DNA of 64,000 nt from Mesorhizobium plurifarium (GCA_000824785.1 CCNB01000003.1:1-64000); one strand, 5' to 3'. Shown: positions 1 through 8,545, counted from the stretch's first letter. The notes: generated by a model not told the origin, from the letters alone. Made by a program: numbers and translations.

Positions 1-86
1 CGGAGTGGGGGTCGACCAGCGCTGCGTTGGACAATGCATGCGCCAAGCTGCCATGCACGCTTGAAGCGCCGCCGTCTCCACACCCC

Positions 87-1859
87 TCACTCCGGCCGGT
101 ACAGCTCATCCATGCTGCGCGCCGCCAGATCGGCGAAGGGCGCCTGCTTCTTCACCCGTCCATGTTCCAGGATCACCAGGTCGTCGCAGAACGAGATCGT
201 CGAGTGGTGGTGGCTGATGACGATCGTGGTGCGGCGGCCGGCGCGTGACTTCAGCGTTTCCACGATCGCCGCCTCCGAAAGCCCGTCCACCGCGTTGGTG
301 GCCTCGTCGAGAATCAAGATGTCGGGATCGCGCACCAGCGCGCGGGCGAGCGCGATGCGCTGCCTTTGCCCGGCCGACAGGTTGACGCCGCGATAGCCGA
401 CGACCGTCTGGTAGCCTTGCGGCAGTCTTTCGATGAATTCATGCGCCTCGGCAAGCTCGGCCGCGCACCGCGCCGCTTCCGCGCCCGCCGTGTCCTTGCC
501 GTAGGTGATGTTGTCGAGGATGGTGCCGTCCACCAGTTCCAGCTCCTGGCTGGCCAGGGCAATATGCGCCCGCCAGGTGACGGGGTCGATCTCGTCGAGC
601 GCCGTGCCGTCGACGAGGATCCGGCCCTCGTCCGGCTCGACGAAGCGGCAGAGCAAATTGACGATGGTCGTCTTGCCGGCGCCGGAGCGGCCGATCAGCG
701 CCGTCGAGCGCCTGCTTCGGATGTCGAAGCTCGCGGCATGCAGCACTGCCGCGCGCTGCTCCTCATTGGCATAGCTGAAGCTCACGCCCTGGAAGTCGAT
801 TTTTTCGCTTAAAGACGCGAAGGGCCGGCTGCCTTGCGGCGGCGCTGGCTTGCCCGTCGGGTCGAGCAGCCAGCTCACCTCGTCCAGCGAGCCGGAAAGC
901 CCCTGCAGTTGGCTCCAGGTCATCTGCAGCGCCCGCACATGTGGCTGCAGGCGGTAGAGCAGGATAAGAAAGGCGGCGACCAGCGGGAAGCTCAAGCCCG
1001 CGAGCCAGGCGCCGATCACCACCGCCAGGAACAGCATGGCGTGCAGCACTTCCGTGAGTGGTCCCAGCGCGCCCTGGCGGTTGGCAAGCTGGAAGGCCGC
1101 CCGGCGCACGCCGTCCGACGCCGTCTCGAACGCCGCCTTTTCGCGCTCTTCCTGGCCGAAGATGCGGATCAGCCGGCCGGCATGCACCAGATGCAGCATC
1201 CGCGAGGCCAAGGCGCTGTTGCGCGCCGCAACGCTGCGGCTGGGCGCCTTCAGATGCGCCGACAGCGTCATATGCGCCCCTTGCACCAGCGCCAGCCCGA
1301 TCATCACCAAAAGCGTCATCTGCCAGGAGAGCAGCAAAAGGAAGCCTAGCAGGATAAGCGCGGCCGAGGCGCTGACGATCGAGCCCAGCATTGCCTGGAT
1401 GGCGTCGGAGGCGCGCCAGGATTCACTAGAAATGATGTTGAGGAGGCGTCCTGGGCTCTCCTTCAGGAAGAAGGGATAGCCGACCTCGAGCAGTCGCCCG
1501 GCGAGCGCCCCGCGGATCGCCTGGCCGGCCTTGCCGTAGATATGGGCCGTGAGCACCGAATTGGCGAAGGCAAGCAGGTTCTTGAGCAGGATCGAGCCGA
1601 GAATCGCGGCCGCAATCGCGATCAGCCGCTCGCGCTCGCCAAGCCCCGCGCCAACCTTTTGCAGCACGGCCGAGAAGCCCGCCATGCCGGCTGTGTCGCC
1701 ATGCCCCATGATGATGCCGAGCAGCGGGATGATCAGGCCGATGCCGAAACCTTCGAGCGCCGCGCTTGCAAGCCCGAGCGCGACGACGATCGGCAGCAGG
1801 CCGAGCTGCCGGCGGCCGAGCGCCTGGCGCAGCATCGACAACGTCGGTCGACCGCTCAT
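87..1859 (-). CDS. ABC transporter, fused permease and ATPase (polysaccharide/lipid exporter type)
   Basis: A 590-residue half-transporter. About 330 hydrophobic residues form a type-1 exporter membrane domain. The nucleotide-binding domain follows, with Walker A GRSGAGKTT near residue 390, signature LSAGQRQRI near 494, Walker B ILILDE just after 510 and an H-loop SHH near 550. All catalytic motifs look intact. The start is the ATG at 1857-1859, which overlaps the TGA of the upstream glycosyltransferase gene; the reading frame stays open further upstream but only as a shadow of that gene. It is the last gene of a four-gene surface-glycan operon, so it probably flips or exports a lipid-linked glycan (inference). 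It belongs to the MsbA/PglK-like group; the substrate cannot be read from the sequence. Confidence 0.9.
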   Translation of the reverse strand: MSGRPTLSMLRQALGRRQLGLLPIVVALGLASAALEGFGIGLIIPLLGIIMGHGDTAGMAGFSAVLQKVGAGLGERERLIAIAAAILGSILLKNLLAFANSVLTAHIYGKAGQAIRGALAGRLLEVGYPFFLKESPGRLLNIISSESWRASDAIQAMLGSIVSASAALILLGFLLLLSWQMTLLVMIGLALVQGAHMTLSAHLKAPSRSVAARNSALASRMLHLVHAGRLIRIFGQEEREKAAFETASDGVRRAAFQLANRQGALGPLTEVLHAMLFLAVVIGAWLAGLSFPLVAAFLILLYRLQPHVRALQMTWSQLQGLSGSLDEVSWLLDPTGKPAPPQGSRPFASLSEKIDFQGVSFSYANEEQRAAVLHAASFDIRSRRSTALIGRSGAGKTTIVNLLCRFVEPDEGRILVDGTALDEIDPVTWRAHIALASQELELVDGTILDNITYGKDTAGAEAARCAAELAEAHEFIERLPQGYQTVVGYRGVNLSAGQRQRIALARALVRDPDILILDEATNAVDGLSEAAIVETLKSRAGRRTTIVISHHHSTISFCDDLVILEHGRVKKQAPFADLAARSMDELYRPE

Positions 1860-2887
1860 CGCGCGCCGGCCTCCGCCTTGGCCTCGGGCATTTTCTGGGC
1901 GTGTCGCGCTTGTCGCGGCGGATACCTGGCCAGCACCAGAAACGCGAATTTCGCCGCGCCCGCGAGGTTCATCAGAACGATTGGCCAGTGCGACAGGCTG
2001 AGATCGCCATCGAATCTGGGGCCGCCGGCAAGCTCGCGCAGAGCGGCGCGCGCGGCCCAGTAGAAATGTCGCAGCAGCCACGGCGCGCGCCGTAGATGCT
2101 TGAGGCAGAGCGCGCCGTTGCCGAAATGATAGTCGCGGTGCAGACGGTCGATCGCCTCGCGGTCGCGCCGGCCATGATGGTGGAAGATCGTCATGTCGGG
2201 CACATATTCCACTGCCATGCCGGCAAGCATCGCCCGCACCAGATAGTCCGTGTCCTCGGCCGAGCGCAGCGCCCCGCCGGCGCCGAAGCGCTCGTCGAAG
2301 GGACCGATCAAGGCGGCGACCTCGCGGTGCATGGTCATGTTGCAGCCCAGCACGAAGCCCCCCGGATGGACGGCCGGCGTCAGCACTTCGCGCTTGTCGC
2401 AGCGCTTGATGGTGAAGGGCAGGTCGCGCGCGTCGCCGATCTCGACGCGGCCGCCTCGGATCAGCCATTTCTCGCCGCTCGCATAATGCCGCTCCAGGTC
2501 GACCAGGTAGTTGCCGTCGAGCCGGCAGTCGTCGTCGACGAACACCAGCACCTGCCCGCGTGCCCGCGCCAGCCCCGCATTGCGCGCCGCCGCCAACCCG
2601 TGCCGCGGCTCGCAAATCGCCGTCAGTGCGATGTCGGACTTAGCGGCGGTCGCGGAAAGATAGCTGGCCGTGCCGTCGCGCGAGCCGTTGTCGACCACCA
2701 CCAACTCGGCGGCGAATGCGCGGTGCGCGCGACAGGCGACGCGGATCGAGTCGATGCAGGCCTCGAGCACCGCGAGCCGGTCGCGCGTGCAGACAATGAA
2801 GGAGACCGCCGGCCGCTGCTTGGGCCTCGGCGGAGTGGGCGGGGCCGGGCGAGCGTGCCGCGGCAGGGGATGGCGCTCGACGTTCAT
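1856..2887 (-). CDS. Family 2 glycosyltransferase (GT-A fold)
   Basis: A 343-residue glycosyltransferase. The N-terminal strand motif SFIVCTRDRL and the metal-binding run VFVDDDCRLD are typical of GT2 enzymes that use nucleotide sugars. A hydrophobic segment near the C terminus (FAFLVLARYPP) suggests loose membrane association. The start is the ATG at 2885-2887, which overlaps the TGA of the preceding gene; its own TGA overlaps the ATG of the ABC transporter gene. Translational coupling on both sides says that it acts in the same glycan assembly line. The donor and acceptor sugars are unknown. Confidence 0.88.
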   Translation of the reverse strand: MNVERHPLPRHARPAPPTPPRPKQRPAVSFIVCTRDRLAVLEACIDSIRVACRAHRAFAAELVVVDNGSRDGTASYLSATAAKSDIALTAICEPRHGLAAARNAGLARARGQVLVFVDDDCRLDGNYLVDLERHYASGEKWLIRGGRVEIGDARDLPFTIKRCDKREVLTPAVHPGGFVLGCNMTMHREVAALIGPFDERFGAGGALRSAEDTDYLVRAMLAGMAVEYVPDMTIFHHHGRRDREAIDRLHRDYHFGNGALCLKHLRRAPWLLRHFYWAARAALRELAGGPRFDGDLSLSHWPIVLMNLAGAAKFAFLVLARYPPRQARHAQKMPEAKAEAGAR

Positions 2888-3993
2888 GCCGCCTCCACCC
2901 GATAAGGCGCGAGCACCGATGCCGCCGGCGCGGATTTGAAGCGGTAGGCGACCCAGTCGGCACGTTTGCCGGCCCACATTGATGCTTGGCTCAGCCAGGG
3001 TGCCAAGGCGCCGGGGCTGAGCGCGTATTTCTCGCGGCGGCGGATCGCGTTCCATTTCCCCGTCAGCGTCAGCAATTCATGCGCCAGGGCCGGCCTCTCC
3101 TCGTCATTGACGAGCTGGTAGAGGAAATAGAACAGGTTGAGCGCGCCGGCCTCGAAGCTCGGCCTCGTCGTATCGGGAAGAGCGGCGATCCGCTCCTCAA
3201 GAGCATGGATGAAAGCTGCGGCCCGGGTCACGGTGTCGAAGGTGACCGTCTCGCCGATGGCGCGCAGGTTCGCGCCGTCTTCCGTCAGCCCCTCGCTCTC
3301 GAGATTCTCGCCGACTATTCTGAGGTGCGTGCGCCGCATCTCCTTGCTGTGCAGGCTGGTCACGCTGCCGGGATGGATGCGGTAGACCAGCAGGCTTTCC
3401 GGGATCAGCGCCGCCGGATAGCGTTCGGCCAGCCGCCGGAAGAGGTCGAAATCCTCGGCATGCCGGTAGAAGCCGTCATAGCGGAGATCGGCCTCGCCGA
3501 TGACCTTGCGATTGTAGACCACTGTCGGATGCATGAAGATGGTGAAGAATTTCGACAGCACAGGCAGACCGAGACGGAACACCGGATCGAGCCGGCCCCG
3601 GGCGATGCGGCCGTGCAGCAGCGTGTCCACCAGCGCGCCGCAGAAGCCGAGCTCCGGCCGCGCGGCAAACAGCGCCGCCTGGCGCGACAGCCGCCAGGGA
3701 TAGGCGAAGTCGTCGGCATCCATGCGCGCGACAAGCTCGCCCCGCGCGACCGCCAGTCCCTCGTTGAGGCTGGCGACAAGCCCGCGGTTCTCGCGCGAGA
3801 TTATGGATACCCGGCTGTCGTCCCGGCGGCAGCGTTCGAGGATCTCCAGCGACCGGTCGGTGGACCCGTCGTCGATGGCGATAAGCTCGATCCGGCCGTG
3901 GTCCTGCCGCAGGATCGACTGCATCGCGGCGGCCACGTAGGGCTCGGCATTGTAGACCGGCAACAGCACGGAGATGAGAGGTGTCGCGGTCAT
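2884..3993 (-). CDS. Family 2 glycosyltransferase
   Basis: A 369-residue GT2 enzyme. It opens with SVLLPVYNAEPYV, followed by IAIDDGSTD and the acidic run ARMDADDFAY, the usual nucleotide-sugar and metal motifs. The roughly 150-residue C-terminal part is mostly helical and of unclear role. The start is the ATG at 3991-3993, four bases overlapping the acyltransferase stop; the 539-residue frame upstream of it is antisense-style noise within the acyltransferase gene. It probably adds a sugar to a cell-surface glycan together with its neighbours. Confidence 0.88.
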   Translation of the reverse strand: MTATPLISVLLPVYNAEPYVAAAMQSILRQDHGRIELIAIDDGSTDRSLEILERCRRDDSRVSIISRENRGLVASLNEGLAVARGELVARMDADDFAYPWRLSRQAALFAARPELGFCGALVDTLLHGRIARGRLDPVFRLGLPVLSKFFTIFMHPTVVYNRKVIGEADLRYDGFYRHAEDFDLFRRLAERYPAALIPESLLVYRIHPGSVTSLHSKEMRRTHLRIVGENLESEGLTEDGANLRAIGETVTFDTVTRAAAFIHALEERIAALPDTTRPSFEAGALNLFYFLYQLVNDEERPALAHELLTLTGKWNAIRRREKYALSPGALAPWLSQASMWAGKRADWVAYRFKSAPAASVLAPYRVEAA

Positions 3994-5141
3994 GGCCGGC
4001 TCTGGTCCGTTGGCCGCAGATCGAGCGCCGGGACAGCGCCAAACCCGCGCTCCTCGCTCGCGCCGCGCCGACGCACGGGCGCGACGTAGGGGAAATAGCG
4101 CTTGAGGCCGTTGAGCGGCTTCTCGAAAAACACCCAGGAGAGCGAGGCGACGACCAGCGTGGCGGTGCCCGCGACAAGGAACCGCCCCGGCCCCTGTTCC
4201 GAGACGTTGACCGGGAGCCATGGCTGCGCCCTGACGGTCAAGGCGAGAAGGATCGAATGATAGAGGTATACGCCGTAGCTGATGCGACCAAGCCACAGCA
4301 GCGGGGGGAGTTCGGCCAGCCTGCCCGGCGCGCCGCCGAGGCCGTTCGAGCACGCCGCGACGATTGCCAGCATCGGCACCAGCGGCAGCACTTGAGCCAG
4401 CGTCCAGCGGGGCCACTCCCAGGCGGAATTCGCTAGCCCAGGATCGGACCAGACGATGAGCAGGAACATCGCGGCCAAGACCGGCCAGCCAAGCCGCATC
4501 CACTGCGGCGCATCCGCCCCTCGAGCGCGGCGCACGGCAAGCAGGGCGCCGCAGCCAAGGGCGTCCATCGAGGCCGGAGGCAGCAGGTCACGGGCAAGCG
4601 CCGGGCTGGCGGCAATCGGCCCGTAGAAGCGGTAGGCGAGCGAGAAGGCGATGACGCCGACGGTGATCGCCTCGATGCGCTGGCGCGGCGCCAGAAGCAC
4701 GATCAGCGGCCAGACGAGGTAGAACTGCTCCTCGATGCTGAGGCTCCAGAAATGGCAGAGCAGCCAGGGCGTCCAGTCGTTTTGCCGCGCATACCAGAAA
4801 TTCGAGAGGTAGAGCGCATGCCAGGCGAACGAGGCTCTGGATTGCTCCGAGGCGAACCACACGAGCCCCAGCACCGCGAAATAGGGCGGGAATATCCGGA
4901 TCATGCGCCTGGCATAGAAGGAACGCAGCGCCGCCCCGGCGGCGAATGCACCGGTATCACGCGCGTCCAGCAAAAGCCGGGTGATAAGGAAGCCGGAGAG
5001 CACGAAGAACAGCCTGACCCCGAGATGGCCGACGAATGACGAGCCGTCGGGAGCGAAGAAATGCGAGTAGAGCACCAGCGTCACCGCGATGGCTCGCAAT
5101 GCGTCCAACTGAATGTCGCGCGCGTTCGCCATCAGCGGCAT
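3990..5141 (-). CDS. Acyltransferase 3 family membrane protein (OafA-like)
   Basis: A 383-residue integral membrane acyltransferase with about ten hydrophobic segments. The family signature is at the N terminus: LDALRAIAVTLVLYSHFF, with the conserved R and H, followed by GVRLFFVLSGFLIT. Members of this family O-acylate sugars on exopolysaccharide, Nod factor or lipopolysaccharide. It is the first gene of the operon and overlaps the next gene by four bases. Two in-frame ATGs nine bases apart (5139-5141 and 5130-5132) could both serve as start. The closest functional analogy is OafA/ExoZ-type O-acetylation, but the substrate is not predictable. Confidence 0.88.
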   Translation of the reverse strand: MPLMANARDIQLDALRAIAVTLVLYSHFFAPDGSSFVGHLGVRLFFVLSGFLITRLLLDARDTGAFAAGAALRSFYARRMIRIFPPYFAVLGLVWFASEQSRASFAWHALYLSNFWYARQNDWTPWLLCHFWSLSIEEQFYLVWPLIVLLAPRQRIEAITVGVIAFSLAYRFYGPIAASPALARDLLPPASMDALGCGALLAVRRARGADAPQWMRLGWPVLAAMFLLIVWSDPGLANSAWEWPRWTLAQVLPLVPMLAIVAACSNGLGGAPGRLAELPPLLWLGRISYGVYLYHSILLALTVRAQPWLPVNVSEQGPGRFLVAGTATLVVASLSWVFFEKPLNGLKRYFPYVAPVRRRGASEERGFGAVPALDLRPTDQSRP

Positions 5142-5720
5142 CCGCCGGGCCGGTCACGCCAAGCGGCAGAGGTCGAGCAAAACGCGCCGCTGTAGGCCGA
5201 CGACTCGCCGTCCGGGCCGGGGGCGCAATCCGTGCCGACCAACGGAATGCCCATCCGAGTTATAATAATGGCATCCTCCAACAGGCATGCCCCCAGCCCA
5301 CGATTGTCGCGGCCGATGTTGCGGCGCAACACAAAATGCTTACGTCCATGAAATAAGATGTGATGCCGCGACGTGACAGAAATAGTTGTGCCCTAAAACT
5401 ATAATCAGAGCTGCCCAATGGTCCTATTCAACCGCGGGTAATTGGTCTGATTTTGGCAAATATTAATCGCAAAGGATGTCGGAAAGATACCAAGCAACCG
5501 CAGCGAGTATGATGGAAATATTGAGAAAAGGCTCGATGGCGGCGCTGAGTTCTATGGAGAGTCCATAAAAGCCTTGATTTTCAAACTCTTGTGCGGTGCA
5601 ACAGGCCTGCCCGAAGGGACGGGGGCCGCTTGTCCCACCATCCGCCGCCTGCTGCCTCACGACGGCGCAACCCCCAGGCTTTATCTCCGATCCCGACAAG
5701 GGCAGGGGAATGGAGAGCAA
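5142..5720. other. Intergenic region between divergent transcription units
   Basis: About 580 bases with no credible gene. The stretch from about 5330 to 5600 is clearly more A/T-rich than its surroundings and must hold the promoters for the leftward polysaccharide operon and the rightward exporter gene. I see no terminator or repeat in it. The open frames across it have unlikely composition. Confidence 0.5.
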
Positions 5721-6608
5721 GTGACGTCGACGCCGATTGCACAACCGGACGCTCACATGGGCACAATGCCCGTGCTTGGCCTGCTTGGCGCAATGCTGTC
5801 CGTGCAGGTCGGCGCCGCCTTTGCCAAGGGCCTGTTCCCGGTGTTGGGGCCGGAAGGCACGACCATGCTGAGGCTTGCCATCGGCGCGTTGATGCTGGCG
5901 GCGGCGCTGAGGCCCTGGAAGGTGCTGCCCTCGCGGAAAAACCTGCCTTGGCTCGCCGCCTACGGCATCACCGTCTGCGCCATGAACATGCTGTTCTATG
6001 CTGCGCTCCAGCGCATTCCGCTCGGCATCTGCGTGGCGCTCGAATTCACTGGGCCGCTGTTTGTCGCCACGCTCGGTTCCAGGCGCCTGCTCGACCTTGT
6101 CTGGGTGGCGCTGGCCGTCGTCGGCATCGGCCTCCTGTCGCCTTTTGCCGGTATCAGCAGCGGACTCGATCCGCTGGGCGTGGTGCTGGCGCTGGCGGCG
6201 GGCGCCTGCTGGGGGCTCTACATCATCTTCGCGCAGAAGGCCGGCGCCGAGCTCGGCGTGCGCACCTCCGCCTATGGCATGGCGATCGCCGCGGTGCTGG
6301 CGCTGCCTTTCGGCTTCAGCGCGGCTCAAGCCCACCTCACCGACCCGCACGTCATGGCGGGCGCTGCCGTGGTCGGCCTGTTCTCCAGCGCGCTGCCCTT
6401 CTATCTGGAAATGCTGGTGCTGGCCCGCATGCCGGCCAAGGTCTACGGCATGCTGGTCTGCCTGGAGCCGGCTGGCGGCGCGCTGACCGGCTTCCTGTTT
6501 TTGCATGAGAAGCTCAACCTGTTGCAATGCTTGGGCATCGCCGCCGTCATTGCCGCCGCTTTCGGTGCGGCGGTTGCGGCGCGGCGGCCGGTGCCATTGC
6601 CGGCCTGA
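5721..6608 (+). CDS. rhtA: Threonine/homoserine exporter of the RhtA type (EamA family)
   Basis: 295 residues from the GTG at 5721, preceded by a GGAG five bases upstream; this is exactly the length of E. coli RhtA. Ten hydrophobic segments form two EamA repeats. The block PLGICVALEFTGPLFVA followed by SRRLLDLVWV closely resembles RhtA (from memory of the family), as do the AGACWGLYI and LPFYLEM segments. RhtA exports threonine and homoserine across the inner membrane. The frame continues upstream to 5574, but that extension is hydrophilic and unlike the family. It is a single gene, not an operon. Confidence 0.85.
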   Translation: MTSTPIAQPDAHMGTMPVLGLLGAMLSVQVGAAFAKGLFPVLGPEGTTMLRLAIGALMLAAALRPWKVLPSRKNLPWLAAYGITVCAMNMLFYAALQRIPLGICVALEFTGPLFVATLGSRRLLDLVWVALAVVGIGLLSPFAGISSGLDPLGVVLALAAGACWGLYIIFAQKAGAELGVRTSAYGMAIAAVLALPFGFSAAQAHLTDPHVMAGAAVVGLFSSALPFYLEMLVLARMPAKVYGMLVCLEPAGGALTGFLFLHEKLNLLQCLGIAAVIAAAFGAAVAARRPVPLPA

Positions 6609-6764
6609 GCGCATCTTGCGAACATGCCGCAAGCGCGAATCTCGTTAACAGCTTGGTCGGCCTGGAAAATTGATCCCGCGACGAAAGTGTCCGACCACAT
6701 CCGTTGGTTGAAATAAGACTTAGGTCCTACAGTAAAACGCAATAGGTCCGAGTGGACAAGACAA

Positions 6765-6776
6765 GGGTCGTGGGCC
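6765..6776 (+). promoter_or_regulatory. Shared upstream motif, copy 1
   Basis: GGGTCGTGGGCC lies 98 bases before the start of the first Gly/Asn-rich protein gene. The identical 12-mer recurs at 7731-7742 upstream of its paralogue. In both places it is preceded 13 bases earlier by GGTCCGA. Either it is a binding site common to both genes or a remnant of the duplicated 5' region. Confidence 0.4.
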
Positions 6777-6874
6777 ACTTCCTTATGACCTGCTGATTGG
6801 GGATGCTTATGCTGCGACATTGCCGGTGGGGTAGCTCGGCCGATGGGCTGAAGGGCTGGCATGGGGAGAGCGGG

Positions 6875-7486
6875 ATGCGCGTAAAGCGCAGGGGCTGCAG
6901 GCTGGTCTTGCGAGCGCTTACTGCGTTGGCGCTTGTTGTCGCGCCTTTCAGTCTCTCCCTCGATGGTCCGGTCGTGACCAAGGCCTATGCCGGCAAAGGC
7001 GGCGGTGGCGGTGGAAACGGCGGCGGCAAGGGTGGTGGAAACAGTAACGGGGGCGGTAACAGCGGGAACGGCAACGGAGGCGGGAATAGCGGCAATTCCG
7101 GCTCTCCAGGTGGTTCCAATTCCGGTTCGGCCGGCGGCTCGAATTCCGGCAATGGCGGGAACAACGGAAACGGTAATAGCGGCGGCGGAAACGGTAATAG
7201 CGGCGGCAACAACGGAAACGGGAACAACGGCAGCGACAACGGAAATGGCAACAGCGGTAAGAACAGCAGCGCCAGCGCGGCAAGCACCGCCGATGTCGAT
7301 GATCATGTGAACGCCCTGACGGGCGACAAGGTTGAGGCCACCGGCACCCAAATCCAGGTCACGCACCGCAATGGAATGAAGGAGAAGATCGAGAACGGCC
7401 GGTTCAGGATGGAAGACAAATACGGACGCACCATCGTCGACCGCAAGGCCACCATGGCCGATCTCAATCGCCTGAAGAGTTTGTGA
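6875..7486 (+). CDS. Secreted Gly/Asn/Ser-rich protein with a conserved C-terminal domain, paralogue 1
   Basis: 203 residues from the ATG at 6875, which has GGGGAGAG about five bases upstream; ATGs at 6797 and 6803 would only add a non-signal extension. A signal peptide (LVLRALTALALVVAPF, ending near AYAG) is followed by about 95 residues made almost only of Gly, Asn and Ser, which is likely disordered. The last 55 residues form a compact unit with VTHRNGMKEKIENGRF and GRTIVDRKAT. The same architecture and the same C-terminal motifs occur in the gene at 7858-8415. I do not recognise a named family. The low-complexity part suggests an extracellular matrix or surface-binding role (inference). 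Confidence 0.75.
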   Translation: MRVKRRGCRLVLRALTALALVVAPFSLSLDGPVVTKAYAGKGGGGGGNGGGKGGGNSNGGGNSGNGNGGGNSGNSGSPGGSNSGSAGGSNSGNGGNNGNGNSGGGNGNSGGNNGNGNNGSDNGNGNSGKNSSASAASTADVDDHVNALTGDKVEATGTQIQVTHRNGMKEKIENGRFRMEDKYGRTIVDRKATMADLNRLKSL

Positions 7487-7623
7487 GATAGAGTTTGTGA
7501 GAGCGAGGTTTTATCGGGATTAGATCTTAAGGGACCGAAGGTCAGCGCTGCAAAATCAGGTTGCCACCTTTTGCTTCGTCTCTGCGGTCCTGATCGTCTT
7601 GCGGTAGAACTTGGCTACTCACC

Positions 7624-7655
7624 TTACCCCCGCCTTCGTGCGGGGGTAATTTTTT
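7624..7655 (+). terminator. Rho-independent terminator
   Basis: A perfect 10-bp stem TTACCCCCGC / GCGGGGGTAA with loop CTTCGT is followed by six T. It lies 138 bases after the stop of the first Gly/Asn-rich gene, so it ends that transcript with a long 3' leader or ends an unannotated small RNA between 7487 and 7655. Confidence 0.9.
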
Positions 7656-7730
7656 AAAACCCGGCGACGTCCCGCCGCCTGCGACATTGGTCAGTCATGC
7701 CGGCGGAAATGGTCCGACCGGTCGGGGCAT

Positions 7731-7742
7731 GGGTCGTGGGCC
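7731..7742 (+). promoter_or_regulatory. Shared upstream motif, copy 2
   Basis: This is the second occurrence of GGGTCGTGGGCC, 115 bases before the second Gly/Asn-rich gene, again with GGTCCGA 13 bases further upstream. See copy 1 at 6765-6776. Confidence 0.4.
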
Positions 7743-7857
7743 GCTTTCGTCTTTCGCCGGAATGTGAATCCTTGCCGGTCAAGACACTGGTTCCGTTGCG
7801 CCTTTCCCGTGAGCGGAACTTCGGCAATGCCGAGACGGACCCGCAGGAAAGGACCGG

Positions 7858-8415
7858 ATGCACCAATCAGCCTGCAAAAGGCCCGCCAACCTTGTGCTGC
7901 GCGTCGTTGCCGCGCTGGCGATTGTCGTCGCGCCCTGTCTGGTGAAGCCGGGCTGCATGACCAAGCTTGTATCCGCCGCCTATGCCGGTAACGGCAATGG
8001 CAATGGAGGCGGCAACGGCAGTGGCGGAAACGGCAGCGGCGGCAATTCGGGTTCCGCCGGTGGCTCGAATTCCGGCTCGGCCGGCGGCTCGAATTCCGGC
8101 AATGGCGGCAACAACGGCAACAGCAATGGCCAAGGCAACAACGGCAACAGCAATGCCGGCGGCGGCAATCCAAATGCCGGGCCGGGCAACAACAGCGGCA
8201 AGGGCAACACCAATCCCGGCGGCAAGAACAGCTACACCAATGCCGCAACCGGCGACACGCTCTCCATCGACGGCGACAAGGTCACCGTCATTCATCGCAA
8301 CGGCATGAAGGAGCAGGTCGAGAACGGCCGTTTCGAGATGATGGACGCGCAAGGCCGCACCATCATCGAGCGGCAGGCGACGGAGGAGGACGTGTCGCGC
8401 CTGCTGAACTTGTGA
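7858..8415 (+). CDS. Secreted Gly/Asn/Ser-rich protein with a conserved C-terminal domain, paralogue 2
   Basis: 185 residues from an ATG preceded by AGGAAAGGA. The N terminus LVLRVVAALAIVVAP looks like a signal sequence and ends near AAYAG, as in paralogue 1. A Gly/Asn/Ser tract of about 90 residues contains direct repeats of GGSNSGSA. The C-terminal 55 residues carry VIHRNGMKEQVENGRFEM and GRTIIERQAT. Compared with paralogue 1 the low-complexity part has diverged, but the C-terminal unit is well conserved, which points to function. It converges on a two-component system and ends at a large inverted repeat. Function unknown. Confidence 0.78.
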   Translation: MHQSACKRPANLVLRVVAALAIVVAPCLVKPGCMTKLVSAAYAGNGNGNGGGNGSGGNGSGGNSGSAGGSNSGSAGGSNSGNGGNNGNSNGQGNNGNSNAGGGNPNAGPGNNSGKGNTNPGGKNSYTNAATGDTLSIDGDKVTVIHRNGMKEQVENGRFEMMDAQGRTIIERQATEEDVSRLLNL

Positions 8416-8418
8416 GGG

Positions 8419-8545
8419 GAGGGGAACTGAAGAACTGGAGAACTGGAGAACTGGAGAGAGGGTCTCTCGACTCTCCAGTTTGTTAGTTCTTCCTCAATTC
8501 CTCAATTCCCCAGTTCTCCAGTTCTCCAGTTCTTCAGTTCCCCTC
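8419..8545. repeat. Perfect 36-bp inverted repeat with internal tandem units, probable bidirectional terminator
   Basis: The arms at 8419-8454 and 8510-8545 are exact reverse complements. Each arm is built from tandem 9-base units (GAACTGGAG and its complement). The 55-base loop contains a second small hairpin (CTGGAGAG at 8451-8458 with CTCTCCAG at 8471-8478) and decayed copies of the unit. It fills the gap between convergent genes and its right arm runs two bases into the response-regulator stop codon. There is no clear T tract, so termination is inferred from position and stem strength. Confidence 0.85.

Noticed and set aside
1..86. Possible gene end or repeat at the left edge
   Set aside because: Too short to judge; frames crossing it have no supporting features.
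5463..6632. 389-codon minus-strand frame opposite the RhtA-type gene
   Set aside because: It is a mirror of the exporter gene; the protein is rich in Gln, His and Arg and has no family resemblance, as expected for an antisense frame of a GC-rich gene.
8421..8543. Possible CRISPR-like array because of short repeated units
   Set aside because: The units are 9 bases, tandem without spacers and arranged as one inverted repeat; no cas genes nearby.
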